From the NCBI RefSeq assembly GCF_002161445.1, contig NZ_NFHT01000017.1, positions 1 to 62,672 of the forward strand: a stretch of DNA of 62,672 bases, given 5' to 3'. Of the stretch, positions 8,869 to 18,450 are shown one piece after another; position 1 is the first letter of the stretch, and each line of letters opens with the position of its first letter. The position numbers and the translations under genes were made by a program. This DNA comes from Alistipes sp. An66. Lineage in GTDB: Bacteria; Bacteroidota; Bacteroidia; Bacteroidales; Rikenellaceae. The notes below the pieces were generated by a model. The model saw only the letters and a list, made by a program, of their open reading frames with translations, was not told the DNA's origin and made no database searches.

Positions 8869-10725
8869 ATGAAAACAACCATCATAAAACATTGCGCAAT
8901 CCTGCTCGCCGCCTCGATGGCCGCAGGCTGCAACGAATTCCTGACCGTAAACCCCGCCGACTCCACCTCCAAGGAGCTCTACTACACCTCGGCAAGCGCC
9001 GTGCGCGCCAATACGGCCACACTCTACGGCGGTACGACCTGGTTCGACTTCTCGTGCCGGTTCATGTACATGGGCGGCGACATGCTCGCCGGAGACATCT
9101 TCTACACCTACTCCGACGAAGGTCAGTTCTACCTGAACACCGTCACGCAGAACAACCAGTTCTCCCGCGACGGTTGGAACTCCCTCTTCCGGGTCGTGGC
9201 CTTCGCCAACTCGATCATCCGCGACATGCCCGAAATGGCCGCCGAAAACGGAGTCCCGCAGAGCGTGATCGACAACGCCCTGGGCGAATGCCACCTCTTC
9301 CGGGCGCTGGCCTATTACCTGCTGACCGAATACTGGCACGAGGTGCCGATCATCACCGACCCCGAGGGTCTCGTCACCTCCGGAAACCCCCAGGACATCT
9401 ACGTCCGCAAGGCAACCCGGTTGAGTCTCTACCGCTTCATCTGCGAGGATCTCGAACTCGCCGCACGTCTCCTGCCGGACAGCGACCCCGAAGCCGGGCG
9501 CGTCACCTCCTGGTCCGCAAAGGGGCTGCTGGCAAAGGCTTACCTCACACGGGCCTGCTATGAGAAGGGTTCGGGACAGAGCTACGACAACGCCGACTAC
9601 TTCGAAAAGGCCCGCAACCTCGCCGAAGAGGTAATCACAGAATCCCCCTACTCGCTGTGCCGCGACTACGCCTCGATGTTCGAGGCCGGCACGGGCGACT
9701 ACCACTCCGAAGCGCTCGTCTCGCTGCTCTGCACGACCGGAGGCTACGGCTGCGGAAACTCGCGCTCGACGGAATGGGGACGCCGCGACGCCCTGACGGG
9801 TGTCAGCTGCTGGGGACCGGGCAAAGGCCCGACGCTCTCGCTGCGCGCCGCCTTCGAGGAGAACCCCCGGCTGGCCGAAGGCCGGACCGACGGACGCCGC
9901 AAGGCCGTCTACATGCTCCCGGGCGACACGTACACGACCCTGGCCGTCGGCAACGACGCCTATCCGAACGGATACGTCTACCGCTTCTTCCTCGAACCCA
10001 CCGAAGAGAACGGAACGCTCAAATACGACCTCCAAACCGAAATGCCCAACGAGATGCTCTCCCACCTGAAAAAGTACGTCATCAACGCCGACGGCGGAAA
10101 CATCGGGTCGAGCCAGGACGCCAGCAACGACCTCCATCTGCTGCGTCTCTCGGACGTCTACTTCATCTACGCCGAGGCTTCGCTCAAAGGCGACCTCTCG
10201 GCCCGCCTCTCCGGACAGGGTGTCAACTACATCAACGACGTGCTCGACGCTCACGGTGCGAACTACACCGTCGCCGACGGCGAACTGACGCTGATCGACA
10301 TCGTCAAGGAGCGCCGCAAGGAGTTCGCACTGGAAGGAATCAACTGGTTCGACATCCAGCGGCTGGCATCGCTCGACATGCAGGCGGCCCTCGACTACCT
10401 GAACGGCATGTACCGCGATCTGATCTGGGTATCCGACTGGACCCGCATCAACGAGGAGTTCGGATCGTCGATCACCGACGAGCAGACCTACCAGGTGCGC
10501 AGCGACCTGAACTACTACGTCCGGCAATGGTACACCCGCAAGGCGGATGTCTACGTCGACGTGCTCGGCGACGGCTCGCTCGCCGACGGCGACATCCCCG
10601 ACACGTCGAACCGCGACGCGGCCATCACCATGAGCGGCAGCAACCTGGTCATCGCCATCCCGTCGGACGCCCTGACCAAAGCCCCGATTCTGCTCGAAGA
10701 GGCCGTGGATTACTACAACAACTAA
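8869..10725 (+). CDS. SusD/RagB-family surface glycan-binding lipoprotein
   Basis: A 618-residue lipoprotein (signal ending AAGC, then NEFLTVNPADST, the usual SusD start). It forms the lid on the preceding SusC and binds glycan at the surface. TPR-like helices run through the N-terminal half, and the C-terminal family segment KERRKEFALEGINWFDIQRL lies near residue 480. It is full length and without disruptions, in contrast to the broken susD at 25280-26256. Confidence 0.94.
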   Translation: MKTTIIKHCAILLAASMAAGCNEFLTVNPADSTSKELYYTSASAVRANTATLYGGTTWFDFSCRFMYMGGDMLAGDIFYTYSDEGQFYLNTVTQNNQFSRDGWNSLFRVVAFANSIIRDMPEMAAENGVPQSVIDNALGECHLFRALAYYLLTEYWHEVPIITDPEGLVTSGNPQDIYVRKATRLSLYRFICEDLELAARLLPDSDPEAGRVTSWSAKGLLAKAYLTRACYEKGSGQSYDNADYFEKARNLAEEVITESPYSLCRDYASMFEAGTGDYHSEALVSLLCTTGGYGCGNSRSTEWGRRDALTGVSCWGPGKGPTLSLRAAFEENPRLAEGRTDGRRKAVYMLPGDTYTTLAVGNDAYPNGYVYRFFLEPTEENGTLKYDLQTEMPNEMLSHLKKYVINADGGNIGSSQDASNDLHLLRLSDVYFIYAEASLKGDLSARLSGQGVNYINDVLDAHGANYTVADGELTLIDIVKERRKEFALEGINWFDIQRLASLDMQAALDYLNGMYRDLIWVSDWTRINEEFGSSITDEQTYQVRSDLNYYVRQWYTRKADVYVDVLGDGSLADGDIPDTSNRDAAITMSGSNLVIAIPSDALTKAPILLEEAVDYYNN

Positions 10726-10744
10726 CCGTTAAAGCCGACAAGAG

Positions 10745-11968
10745 ATGAAAAATATCATGAAACGTTTCCTCCTCTTCGCCCTCCCGGCGGTGCTTCTGGC
10801 CGCCTGCAACAACGAGGAAGGACTCAACAGCACGGCGACGCCCCGCGTCAAATACATCCGTTCGACGGATCCCGCGCTGGCCGAGATCTATCTCACCAGC
10901 GCCTCGATGGGCGAACTGATCGCCATCATCGGCGACGGACTCGAAGGGGTCTGCTCGGTGCGCTTCAACGACGTCGAAGCCAAACTCAACCCCACGTACA
11001 TCACCTCCACGGCCGTGCTGGTCAACGTCCCGGGCACGCTCCCCACGGAGATCACCAACACCATCACGCTCACGACCAAGAAGGGCCGCAGCTGCGTGGT
11101 CGAGAACTTCATCACGAAGGCCCCCTCGCCGGTCATCAACTCCGTCTCGTGCGAGTGGACCCGCCCGGGCGAAGCCCTCGCCATCCACGGAAACTACTTC
11201 TTCGACAAGGCCGACGGAAGCCCGATCGAATGCACGATCGGCGGTATCGAGGCCGCCGTCACGGCCTGCACGGCAACCCGTCTCGACGTAACCGTCCCGG
11301 ACGGGGTGGACGCCACGGCCAAGCAGCGCATCGTTCTTGCGAACGACAACGGAGAGGCCCGCTCGGCCTTCTACCTCTACGACCGCGACGACATCTTCAT
11401 CGACTTCGAGGAGCTCAACGACCAGGGTCTCCCCGTCTGGGACAACTGGGGTCGCTGCAAGGACGACATCCACTCCGAAAACGGCATCGACGGAAACTAC
11501 ATGCTCATGACGGGCAAGGCCGCCGACTGGGGCTGGGACGAGAACCTCTCGCTCTTCTTCTGCAACATCCTCAACGAAGCCGGCGACCTGCGACGCGAAC
11601 TCATCCCCGAACAGGCCGACATCGCCGATTATGTGCTCAAATTCGAAATCCGCGCCGACGCCTGGGATGATCTCTACATGGCAATGTGGTTCTCCGATCT
11701 CTACAACTCCTTCTCGGTCGACGGAACCGAGCCGCAATGCCACTGGCGCGGTTACAGTCTCGGACTGGAAACCGGCGTCTGGACGACGGCGACGGTGCCC
11801 CTCTCGGAGTTCTGCTACGGAAAGAGCGAGGACGAATCGCGCACGCTCACCGCGTCGCTGGTGCGGAACTTCTGCATCTTCTTCTTCGGTGCGCTCGATG
11901 ATTCGGCCAACGCCGACACCCCGATCAGCATCGCGCTCGACAACTTCCGCGTGGTCAAAAAACAGTAA
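10745..11968 (+). CDS. Surface glycan-binding lipoprotein with TIG domain (SGBP type)
   Basis: A 407-residue lipoprotein in the position usual for SusE/F-like or SGBP-B proteins. The lipobox is VLLAACNNEEG; a start at ATG 10757 is also possible. Residues about 50-210 read as two consecutive Ig-like IPT/TIG modules (GELIAIIGDGLEGVCSVRFND; GEALAIHGNYFFDKADG). The C-terminal ~190 residues form a jelly-roll-like carbohydrate-binding region with many aromatics (NLSLFFCNIL, DDLYMAMWFSDLY, CHWRGYSLGLETGVW). It is predicted to bind mannan at the cell surface. The fold is inferred; binding specificity comes only from the locus. Confidence 0.8.
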   Translation: MKNIMKRFLLFALPAVLLAACNNEEGLNSTATPRVKYIRSTDPALAEIYLTSASMGELIAIIGDGLEGVCSVRFNDVEAKLNPTYITSTAVLVNVPGTLPTEITNTITLTTKKGRSCVVENFITKAPSPVINSVSCEWTRPGEALAIHGNYFFDKADGSPIECTIGGIEAAVTACTATRLDVTVPDGVDATAKQRIVLANDNGEARSAFYLYDRDDIFIDFEELNDQGLPVWDNWGRCKDDIHSENGIDGNYMLMTGKAADWGWDENLSLFFCNILNEAGDLRRELIPEQADIADYVLKFEIRADAWDDLYMAMWFSDLYNSFSVDGTEPQCHWRGYSLGLETGVWTTATVPLSEFCYGKSEDESRTLTASLVRNFCIFFFGALDDSANADTPISIALDNFRVVKKQ

Positions 11969-11980
11969 ACCCGAAAAACG

Positions 11981-14506
11981 ATGAAAAAGATACTAAACCT
12001 GTTGATCCCGATGCTGACCGGAGCGCTGCTCCTGGTCTCCTGCAAGCAGGACGATACCACGGGATTTACACTCTACGGATTCAACCCCAACCCCGCCGAA
12101 CGAGGCGAACTGATCTCCTTCTACGGCGAAGGACTCGACGCCGTTACGACGGTCGTCTTTGCCGGAGGTGCCGAAACCTCGGAAATCACCCGCAACGGAT
12201 CGTCGATCAGCGTCGTGATCCCCATGGAGGCCCAGCCCGGCTACATCGAACTGCGCTTCCCCGGCGGAAGCTACACGACCCGCTCGGCGCTGACGCTCGA
12301 AGAGCCCCTCGCCGCCGATGCGCAGCTGCTCTCCTATACCGATTTCGAGCACGAAACCAATGCCGTGACCACCGTCGGAAGCAAACTCTACATCGTCACG
12401 GCCGCCGAAACCGACTACCTGACCGATATCGTCCGCGTGGAATTCGAGGGTGACGACGCCGTCGTGGTGTACGATGCCGACGCCACAGCCGCCGCCGAAA
12501 AGGAGCTCGCCGACGGAAACGACCAGATGGAAGAGGAGGAGTACCTGCTGGCTCTCTCCGAACGGGTCGACTTCGTGCGCGGCGCCCACCTGCTCATCGT
12601 CACGATCCCGCAAAGCGCCCGGAGCGGCGCCGTGAGCCTCTACAACACCAACGAGGATCGTTTCGAGGCACAGTCCGTCGAGATCGCGCAGTCCGCAGCC
12701 GAATCCGTTGCGCCCGTCACGGGCGTGATCCCCGGCTTGACGCGCCTCACCATCACGGGCGAGAACTTCGGACTGGTCACTTCGGTCGTCTTCACCGGAG
12801 GCGTGGAGATCGCCGTCGGCGAACTCGACGAGAACGAAGACCCGATGGTGGAGATCGCCGAAGACGGCTCCTCGCTGACGGTCCTGACCCGGCGCGGCAT
12901 GCAGGACGGTCCGCTGGCGCTGAAAACCCGCTCGGGCGAAGTGATCGCCACACCCGCAGTGGAGACCGTCGTCCCGACGAACCTCTCCGCATGGAGCGAA
13001 GGCGACCTCTTCAAGGCCGGGAAGGCGATGACCCTCTCGTGCAACGACACGGAGGATGACGCCACGAACTACGAAATCCTCAAACAGGTGGAGAAAGTGC
13101 TCCTCATCTCCGGCGCGGATGCCGCAACGCAGACCGAGGCCACCTTCTCGCTCAACGACGACTACCGCTGTCTGGATCTGACCGCTCCGGATGTCTGCGG
13201 CGCCCGCGCCGTGGCCATCGTCACCTATGCCGGCAAGCAGCAGACCGTGATCGACGCGCTGGGCTTCGCCGCACCCTCCGCACGGCGGACCGACGATGCG
13301 GAGCTCCACGCCGGCGACGCGATTCCGCTGACCGGCGAGCACCTCGACCTGATCGCAAAGGCCTCGCTCAACGGCGTGGCCTGCGAAATCGACCGCTCCT
13401 CGGAGACGGAAATGGTGGTCACCATCGCCCCGACCTGCACGAGCGGCGACCTGATCCTGCAAGCCGTCGATCCGACGTACAGCATCACGCTGCCGCTGAC
13501 CCTCCTGCCGACCGGACGCATCGCCGTCACCGCACTGCCCGGAAACGCCGCTGCGGGTGCGGAGATCACCGTCGAGGGTTCGGGATTCAACCTCGTGGAG
13601 TCGCTCCTCATCGGCGGCACGAAGGTCATCGCATACAGCTTCCGCAGCGACACGCAGCTGACCTTCACCGTTCCGGAGGAGACCCCGGCCGGCACCTATC
13701 CGCTGACCTTCAACCTCACGGACGGGACCTCGGAAACCTCGGCACAACAGATCACGATCGGAGCGGCTCCGGCCCAGGAGACCGTGCTCTGGGAGGGAAG
13801 CGTCGACACCGGCTCCTGGAACGGACAGACCGTCGAGGCCAGCCTGTTCGCATCGCTGACCGCGGACATGACCTACACGCTCTATTTCGAGACCCCCTAC
13901 GAGACCGGGGCGCAGCTCACCTTCAAGAACCCCGGCGACTGGACGGCCCTGCTGTCGGCGACGCCCTCCGACCCGGAATGGGGCTGCTACACCATCCAGA
14001 GCGGCGAGACCTCCTATTCGTTCCAGCTCTCGGCCGAAGACCTGGCCAAAGTGCAGGCCAACGGCATGTACCTCTCGGGACAGAAGGTCGTCATCACGAA
14101 ATTCGTCGTCGCCGCCCAATCCGCAGAAGGATCCGACCCGGCCGGCGAAACCGTCCTGACGGAGGACCCGAAAGTGCTGCCGTCGGGATGGGGCGATTCG
14201 GTCCGGCTCGACTCCGACATGGGGTATGACGTCTCGGTCTTCGCCGGCTGCACCACGCAGACCCTCTTCACGATCCATCTGGCAGACCTCGGCGCAACGC
14301 CCCAGCTCAAAATCGTCGACAAGAACTGGACGACGCTCCCCTCGGCCAACCTCCCCCAGACCGACTGGGGAGGTGTGGATCTCGCCTCCGGACAGGAAAC
14401 ATTCACCTTCTCGCTGGATGAGACCGACCTCGAAAAGGTCAAAAGCAGCGGCATGATCATCTCGGGACAGGACGTCACCGTAACGAAAGTAACCATGAAG
14501 AACTGA
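11981..14506 (+). CDS. Multi-TIG surface lipoprotein with two C-terminal binding modules
   Basis: An 841-residue lipoprotein (lipobox LLLVSC, then KQDD). TIG/IPT-like repeats are visible near residues 28-110 (RGELISFYGEGLDAVTTVVF), 245-340 (LTRLTITGENFGLVTSVVF) and 515-595 (AGAEITVEGSGFNLVESLLI), suggesting an extended stalk. Two related modules follow: about 600-712, opening ETVLWEGS and closing GMYLSGQKVVITKF, and about 722-841, opening ETVLTEDP and closing GMIISGQDVTVTKV. They look like a duplicated carbohydrate-binding module. Probable role is capture of mannan at the surface. It lies 12 bp after the SGBP gene. No exact family name is assigned. Confidence 0.75.
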   Translation: MKKILNLLIPMLTGALLLVSCKQDDTTGFTLYGFNPNPAERGELISFYGEGLDAVTTVVFAGGAETSEITRNGSSISVVIPMEAQPGYIELRFPGGSYTTRSALTLEEPLAADAQLLSYTDFEHETNAVTTVGSKLYIVTAAETDYLTDIVRVEFEGDDAVVVYDADATAAAEKELADGNDQMEEEEYLLALSERVDFVRGAHLLIVTIPQSARSGAVSLYNTNEDRFEAQSVEIAQSAAESVAPVTGVIPGLTRLTITGENFGLVTSVVFTGGVEIAVGELDENEDPMVEIAEDGSSLTVLTRRGMQDGPLALKTRSGEVIATPAVETVVPTNLSAWSEGDLFKAGKAMTLSCNDTEDDATNYEILKQVEKVLLISGADAATQTEATFSLNDDYRCLDLTAPDVCGARAVAIVTYAGKQQTVIDALGFAAPSARRTDDAELHAGDAIPLTGEHLDLIAKASLNGVACEIDRSSETEMVVTIAPTCTSGDLILQAVDPTYSITLPLTLLPTGRIAVTALPGNAAAGAEITVEGSGFNLVESLLIGGTKVIAYSFRSDTQLTFTVPEETPAGTYPLTFNLTDGTSETSAQQITIGAAPAQETVLWEGSVDTGSWNGQTVEASLFASLTADMTYTLYFETPYETGAQLTFKNPGDWTALLSATPSDPEWGCYTIQSGETSYSFQLSAEDLAKVQANGMYLSGQKVVITKFVVAAQSAEGSDPAGETVLTEDPKVLPSGWGDSVRLDSDMGYDVSVFAGCTTQTLFTIHLADLGATPQLKIVDKNWTTLPSANLPQTDWGGVDLASGQETFTFSLDETDLEKVKSSGMIISGQDVTVTKVTMKN

Positions 14507-14519
14507 CGGCGCCCCGGAA

Positions 14520-14544
14520 GGGCGTGCGGCACGGCCGCACGCCC
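14520..14544 (+). other. Intercistronic RNA hairpin before GH26
   Basis: An 11-bp perfect stem (14520-14530 with 14534-14544) and a three-base loop ACG, in the 65-bp gap between the TIG lipoprotein and the GH26 gene. There is no T-tract, so it is more likely an mRNA-processing or stability element than a terminator. Confidence 0.55.
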
Positions 14545-14571
14545 GGACCCGGAGCCACAAACAAGCATACC

Positions 14572-15975
14572 ATGAACATGAAAAAGATAATGACCAGCAT
14601 CTGCCCGGCACTGCTCCTGCTGGCGTGCTCGCAGAACGAGGAGACGGTGGCGTCGCAGGCCGCGGCACCCGAGATCAGCAGCATTTCGATTCAGGACGGC
14701 TCGGTCGATGTCGACCCGGCGCTGGGGACGATCTCCGTCTACACGACCGCCCCGGTAACGCCGGACAACGAGGCCATCACCCTCGCATCCGAGGACGGCA
14801 CCCGGATCGAATTCCGCATCACGCCCGCCAACAAGAATTTCCGCCTGACGTTCGGCGAACTCGACCGGAACACGCTCTACACGCTGACGATCCCCGCCGG
14901 ATCGCTGCACAACGCCTACGACCCGGCGCTCATCAACGCCACGGCGGCCAGCGTCCGCTTCACGACGCTCTACACAACGCCCGAAAGCGTCACCGTCAAT
15001 CCCGACGAGGCGCTCACCGATCCCGACGCCTCCGAGGCCGCGCGCCGGCTCTACGACTACATCCGCAACGACCTCTTCCTCGGCGGAAAGATCGCCACGG
15101 GAACGATGGCCCATTACACGACACAGATGACCGAAGCCGAATGGGTCTGCGAAAAAACCGGCCGCTATCCGGCCCTGCACTGCTTCGACCTGATGAACCT
15201 CACCGGCAAGGAGTATCTGGAAGACTACGCCGACCTGCTGCCCAACGCACGGGCATGGCATGAAGCCGGAGGCATCGTGGCCGCCATGTGGCACTGGCGC
15301 GACCCCTCGAAGAGCGGCAATGACTTCTATGTCGAGAACTGCTCGTTCGACCTCGCAAAGATCGTGGCCGCCGCCAACCCGGACGGCACCTACACCTATG
15401 CCACCGACTCGGAGGAGTACCTCTCCGTCATGGAGGACATCGCCGCCGCAAAGGCCGAGCTCAAAAAACTCGCCGACGCCGGGATTCCGGTGCTGTGGCG
15501 TCCCCTGCACGAGGCCCGCGGCAAGTGGTTCTGGTGGGGCAACGCCGGGGCCGACGCCTGCAAGGCCCTGTGGCAGCTGCTGCGCCGCGAAATGGGCGAC
15601 CTGCACAACCTGATCTGGGTATGGACCGTCCAGGTCGACGACCGCTTCGGAGAAGCGCAGCAGTGGTATCCGGGCGACGACAGGGTCGACATCGTCGGCG
15701 TCGACATCTACGAAGAGGTGCACGACAGCTTCGCCGAGGAGTTCCGATTCGCCGCCGAGGTGAGCGCCTCGCGCAAGGTCATCGCCCTGACCGAGTGCGG
15801 CGCCATGCCCGATGTCGACAAGATGCAGAACGACGGAGCCGCATGGGCCTACTGCATGCCCTGGTACGGGGAACACACGCAGAGCATCCAGTACAACGGC
15901 ATCAAATACTGGCAGCGGATGATGACGGGCGACTTCGCCGACCGGGTGATCGACCGCTCGGAGGTGGCCCTCTGA
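14572..15975 (+). CDS. GH26 endo-beta-mannanase lipoprotein with N-terminal Ig-like domain
   Basis: A 467-residue lipoprotein (lipobox LLLACS, Cys19). ATG 14572 is chosen (14578 is also possible) because upstream codons precede the signal peptide and lie in the hairpin. Residues about 32-135 form a bacterial Ig-like domain (ending ASVRFTTLY). The GH26 barrel follows, with acid/base Glu314 in WRPLHEARGKWFWWG and nucleophile Glu408 in IALTECG. It is predicted to cut mannan internally at the cell surface. It is the last gene before a 174-bp gap holding an inverted repeat. Confidence 0.9.
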   Translation: MNMKKIMTSICPALLLLACSQNEETVASQAAAPEISSISIQDGSVDVDPALGTISVYTTAPVTPDNEAITLASEDGTRIEFRITPANKNFRLTFGELDRNTLYTLTIPAGSLHNAYDPALINATAASVRFTTLYTTPESVTVNPDEALTDPDASEAARRLYDYIRNDLFLGGKIATGTMAHYTTQMTEAEWVCEKTGRYPALHCFDLMNLTGKEYLEDYADLLPNARAWHEAGGIVAAMWHWRDPSKSGNDFYVENCSFDLAKIVAAANPDGTYTYATDSEEYLSVMEDIAAAKAELKKLADAGIPVLWRPLHEARGKWFWWGNAGADACKALWQLLRREMGDLHNLIWVWTVQVDDRFGEAQQWYPGDDRVDIVGVDIYEEVHDSFAEEFRFAAEVSASRKVIALTECGAMPDVDKMQNDGAAWAYCMPWYGEHTQSIQYNGIKYWQRMMTGDFADRVIDRSEVAL

Positions 15976-15984
15976 CCGTAAAAC

Positions 15985-16112
15985 ATCCGGAGCGCGTGTG
16001 CCCTTCGCCGCAGGAGGCAAAACTGACGTCCGAGGCTTGCAGATACAGGATCTTATGACTACCTTTACGCTTCCGCAACGATCGGTGACGAACGAGGCCA
16101 CGCGCTCCGGAT
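15985..16112. repeat. 100-bp segment flanked by perfect 14-bp inverted repeats (candidate inverton)
   Basis: ATCCGGAGCGCGTG at 15985-15998 is matched exactly by its reverse complement CACGCGCTCCGGAT at 16099-16112. The 100 bases between contain a promoter-like sequence pointing at the GH3 gene. The geometry is that of invertible promoters in Bacteroidota. Invertase and alternate orientation cannot be seen in this window; a long RNA hairpin is the alternative. Confidence 0.6.
16036..16067 (+). promoter_or_regulatory. Promoter-like sequence inside the inverted-repeat segment
   Basis: CTTG (16036-16039), 20 bp, TACCTTTA (16060-16067): one mismatch in each box of TTTG-N20-TAnnTTTG. It is oriented towards the GH3 gene. 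Confidence 0.4.
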
Positions 16113-16149
16113 TCCCTCGAATCCATCACGCCTGACAACATTCCGAACC

Positions 16150-18450
16150 ATGAAAAAACTCATGATCATGACTCTCATGGCCCTTGCCGGATGTGCCGCG
16201 ACACCCGGAACCGAACCCTACAAGGACGCATCGCTCTCCGTCGAACGACGGGTCGAAGACCTGCTGCGGCGCATGACCCTCGAAGAGAAGGTCGGACAGA
16301 TGAACCAGTTCGTAGGCATCGAGCACATCAAGGCCAATTCGGGAGTCCTCACCGAAGAGGAGCTGAAAACCAACACCGCACAGGCCTTCTATCCGGGAAT
16401 CGGCCCCGACACGGTGCTGCGCTGGGCCGAAGAGGGGCGCATCGGCTCGTTCCTGCACGTGCTGACCCCCGAGGAGGCCAACCTCCTTCAGGAGCACGTC
16501 ATGCGCGCCCGGCTGGGAATCCCCGCCATCTTCGGCATCGACGCCATCCACGGGAATGCCAACGCCCCGGGCAACACGGTCTACCCCACCAACATCGGAC
16601 TGGCCTCGTCGTTCAACCCCGAACTGGCCCGGCGCATCGCCCGCGAAACGGCCCGCGAAATGCGCGCCATGAACATGCACTGGACCTTCAACCCCAACGT
16701 CGAGGTGGCCCGCGACGCCCGCTGGGGCCGCTGCGGCGAGACCTTCGGCGAGGATCCCTGGCTCGTAGCGTGCATGGGGCTGGCCACGACCGAAGGCTAT
16801 CAGGGCGCGCTGAACTCCACGCAGGACGTATTGGCCTGCGCCAAGCACTTCGTGGGAGGCTCCCAGCCCGTGAACGGCACGAACGGAGCGCCGTGCGACG
16901 TCTCGGAACGCACCCTGCGCGAGGTCTTCTTCCCGCCCTTCCGCACCAACATCGTCCGGGGAGGGGCCGGAAGCCTGATGACCTCGCACAACGAACTCAA
17001 CGGAATCCCCTGCCACGAAAACGAATGGCTCATGGAGGAGGTTCTCCGCGGCGAGTGGGGATTCGACGGCTTCGTCGTCAGCGACTGGATGGACATCGAG
17101 CATCTGTACGACCTGCACGCCACGGCCGAAAACCTCAAAGAGGCCTTCTACCGCTCGATCATGGCCGGCATGGACATGCACATGCACGGACTGCACTGGA
17201 ACGAACTGGTCTGCGAACTGGTGCGCGAGGGACGCATCCCCGAGAGCCGCATCGACGCTTCGGTCCGCCGGATCCTGACGGCCAAGTTCCGGCTGGGGCT
17301 CTTCGAGCATCCCTACGCCGACCTCGACGCCCAGCAGACACGTCTCTGCGCCGAGCACCGCGCCACGGCGCTCGATGCCGCCCGGCAGTCGGTCGTCCTG
17401 CTGAAAAACGACGGTCTGCTGCCGCTCGATGCCGCGAAATACCGCCGCATCCTCGTGACGGGCATCAACGCCGACGACGAGAACATCCTCGGCGACTGGT
17501 CCGCAAGCCAGGATCCGGAGGATGTGACGACGATCCTCGAAGGATTGCGGCAAGTGGCGCCCGGCGTGCGCTTCGACTTCGTGGACCAGGGCTGGGATCC
17601 CCGCAACATGGACCCGGCGAAGGTGGCCGAAGCCGCCGCCAAAGCCCGGCAGGCCGATCTGAACATCGTCGTCGCCGGCGAGTACATGATGCGCCGGCGC
17701 TGGATGGAGCGCACCTGCGGCGAGGACACCGACCGGGACAACATCGCTCTCGTGGGGTTGCAGCAGGAGCTGATCGAACGCGTCGCCGCCAGCGGAAAAC
17801 CGACGCTGCTCGTTCTGGTCAACGGGCGCCCGCTGGGCGTGGAATGGGCCGCCGAACACCTGCCCGCCATCGTCGAGGCGTGGGAACCCGGCATGGCGGG
17901 AGGCCGGGCCGTGGCCGAGATCCTCTTCGGCGAGGTCAACCCCTCGGCCAAGCTGCCGATCACCATCCCGCGCAGCGCCGGACAGATTCAGGTCTACTAC
18001 AACCACAAGCCGAGCCACTACTTCCATCCCGTCGTCTGCTCCGATCCCGAGCCGCTCTATCCGTTCGGCCACGGTTTGAGTTACACGACCTTCGCCTATT
18101 CCGACCTGACGCTCTCGCACGAGACGATCGCCCCGGACGGAAGACTCACGGCCGAGGTCACCGTGACCAACACCGGAAAGCGCGACGGCACGGAGATCGT
18201 CCAGCTCTACATTCGCGACCTCTTTTCGAGCGTGACGCGCCCCGTGAAGGAGCTCAAAGCCTTCTCGCGCGAAAGCCTGAAAGCCGGCGAATCCCGCCGC
18301 GTGCGTTTCGAAATCACCCCGGAGATGCTCTCGATGCTCGACCGCAACTTGCAGCCCATCGTCGAACCGGGCGAATTCCGCGTGATGGTCGGGCCGTCGA
18401 GCCGCGACAAGGAGTTACTCACCCAAACTTTCGAAGTATGCGAACAATAA
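16150..18450 (+). CDS. GH3 beta-glycosidase lipoprotein (beta-glucosidase type)
   Basis: A 766-residue lipoprotein (lipobox LMALAGC). The GH3 N-terminal barrel carries KHFVGG near 233 and nucleophile Asp312 in GFVVSDWMD. It is followed by the alpha/beta sandwich domain and a C-terminal fibronectin-III-like domain (GRLTAEVTVTNTGKRDG onward). It probably removes terminal beta-glucose (or beta-mannose) from glucomannan oligosaccharides in the periplasm; specificity cannot be read from the sequence. It starts the second half of the mannan locus after the inverted-repeat segment and overlaps the next gene by 13 bp. Confidence 0.88.
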   Translation: MKKLMIMTLMALAGCAATPGTEPYKDASLSVERRVEDLLRRMTLEEKVGQMNQFVGIEHIKANSGVLTEEELKTNTAQAFYPGIGPDTVLRWAEEGRIGSFLHVLTPEEANLLQEHVMRARLGIPAIFGIDAIHGNANAPGNTVYPTNIGLASSFNPELARRIARETAREMRAMNMHWTFNPNVEVARDARWGRCGETFGEDPWLVACMGLATTEGYQGALNSTQDVLACAKHFVGGSQPVNGTNGAPCDVSERTLREVFFPPFRTNIVRGGAGSLMTSHNELNGIPCHENEWLMEEVLRGEWGFDGFVVSDWMDIEHLYDLHATAENLKEAFYRSIMAGMDMHMHGLHWNELVCELVREGRIPESRIDASVRRILTAKFRLGLFEHPYADLDAQQTRLCAEHRATALDAARQSVVLLKNDGLLPLDAAKYRRILVTGINADDENILGDWSASQDPEDVTTILEGLRQVAPGVRFDFVDQGWDPRNMDPAKVAEAAAKARQADLNIVVAGEYMMRRRWMERTCGEDTDRDNIALVGLQQELIERVAASGKPTLLVLVNGRPLGVEWAAEHLPAIVEAWEPGMAGGRAVAEILFGEVNPSAKLPITIPRSAGQIQVYYNHKPSHYFHPVVCSDPEPLYPFGHGLSYTTFAYSDLTLSHETIAPDGRLTAEVTVTNTGKRDGTEIVQLYIRDLFSSVTRPVKELKAFSRESLKAGESRRVRFEITPEMLSMLDRNLQPIVEPGEFRVMVGPSSRDKELLTQTFEVCEQ

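Noticed and set aside
11993..14668. Minus-strand ORF of 891 codons opposite the TIG lipoprotein
   Set aside because: It mirrors a well-supported plus-strand gene; its composition is Val/Arg/Gly/Asp-rich as expected from reading GC-rich codons backwards, with no domain or signal.
16191..18437. Long N-terminal extension of the second GH26 frame
   Set aside because: It is the GH3 gene in another frame; the lipoprotein signal peptide begins at 18438.
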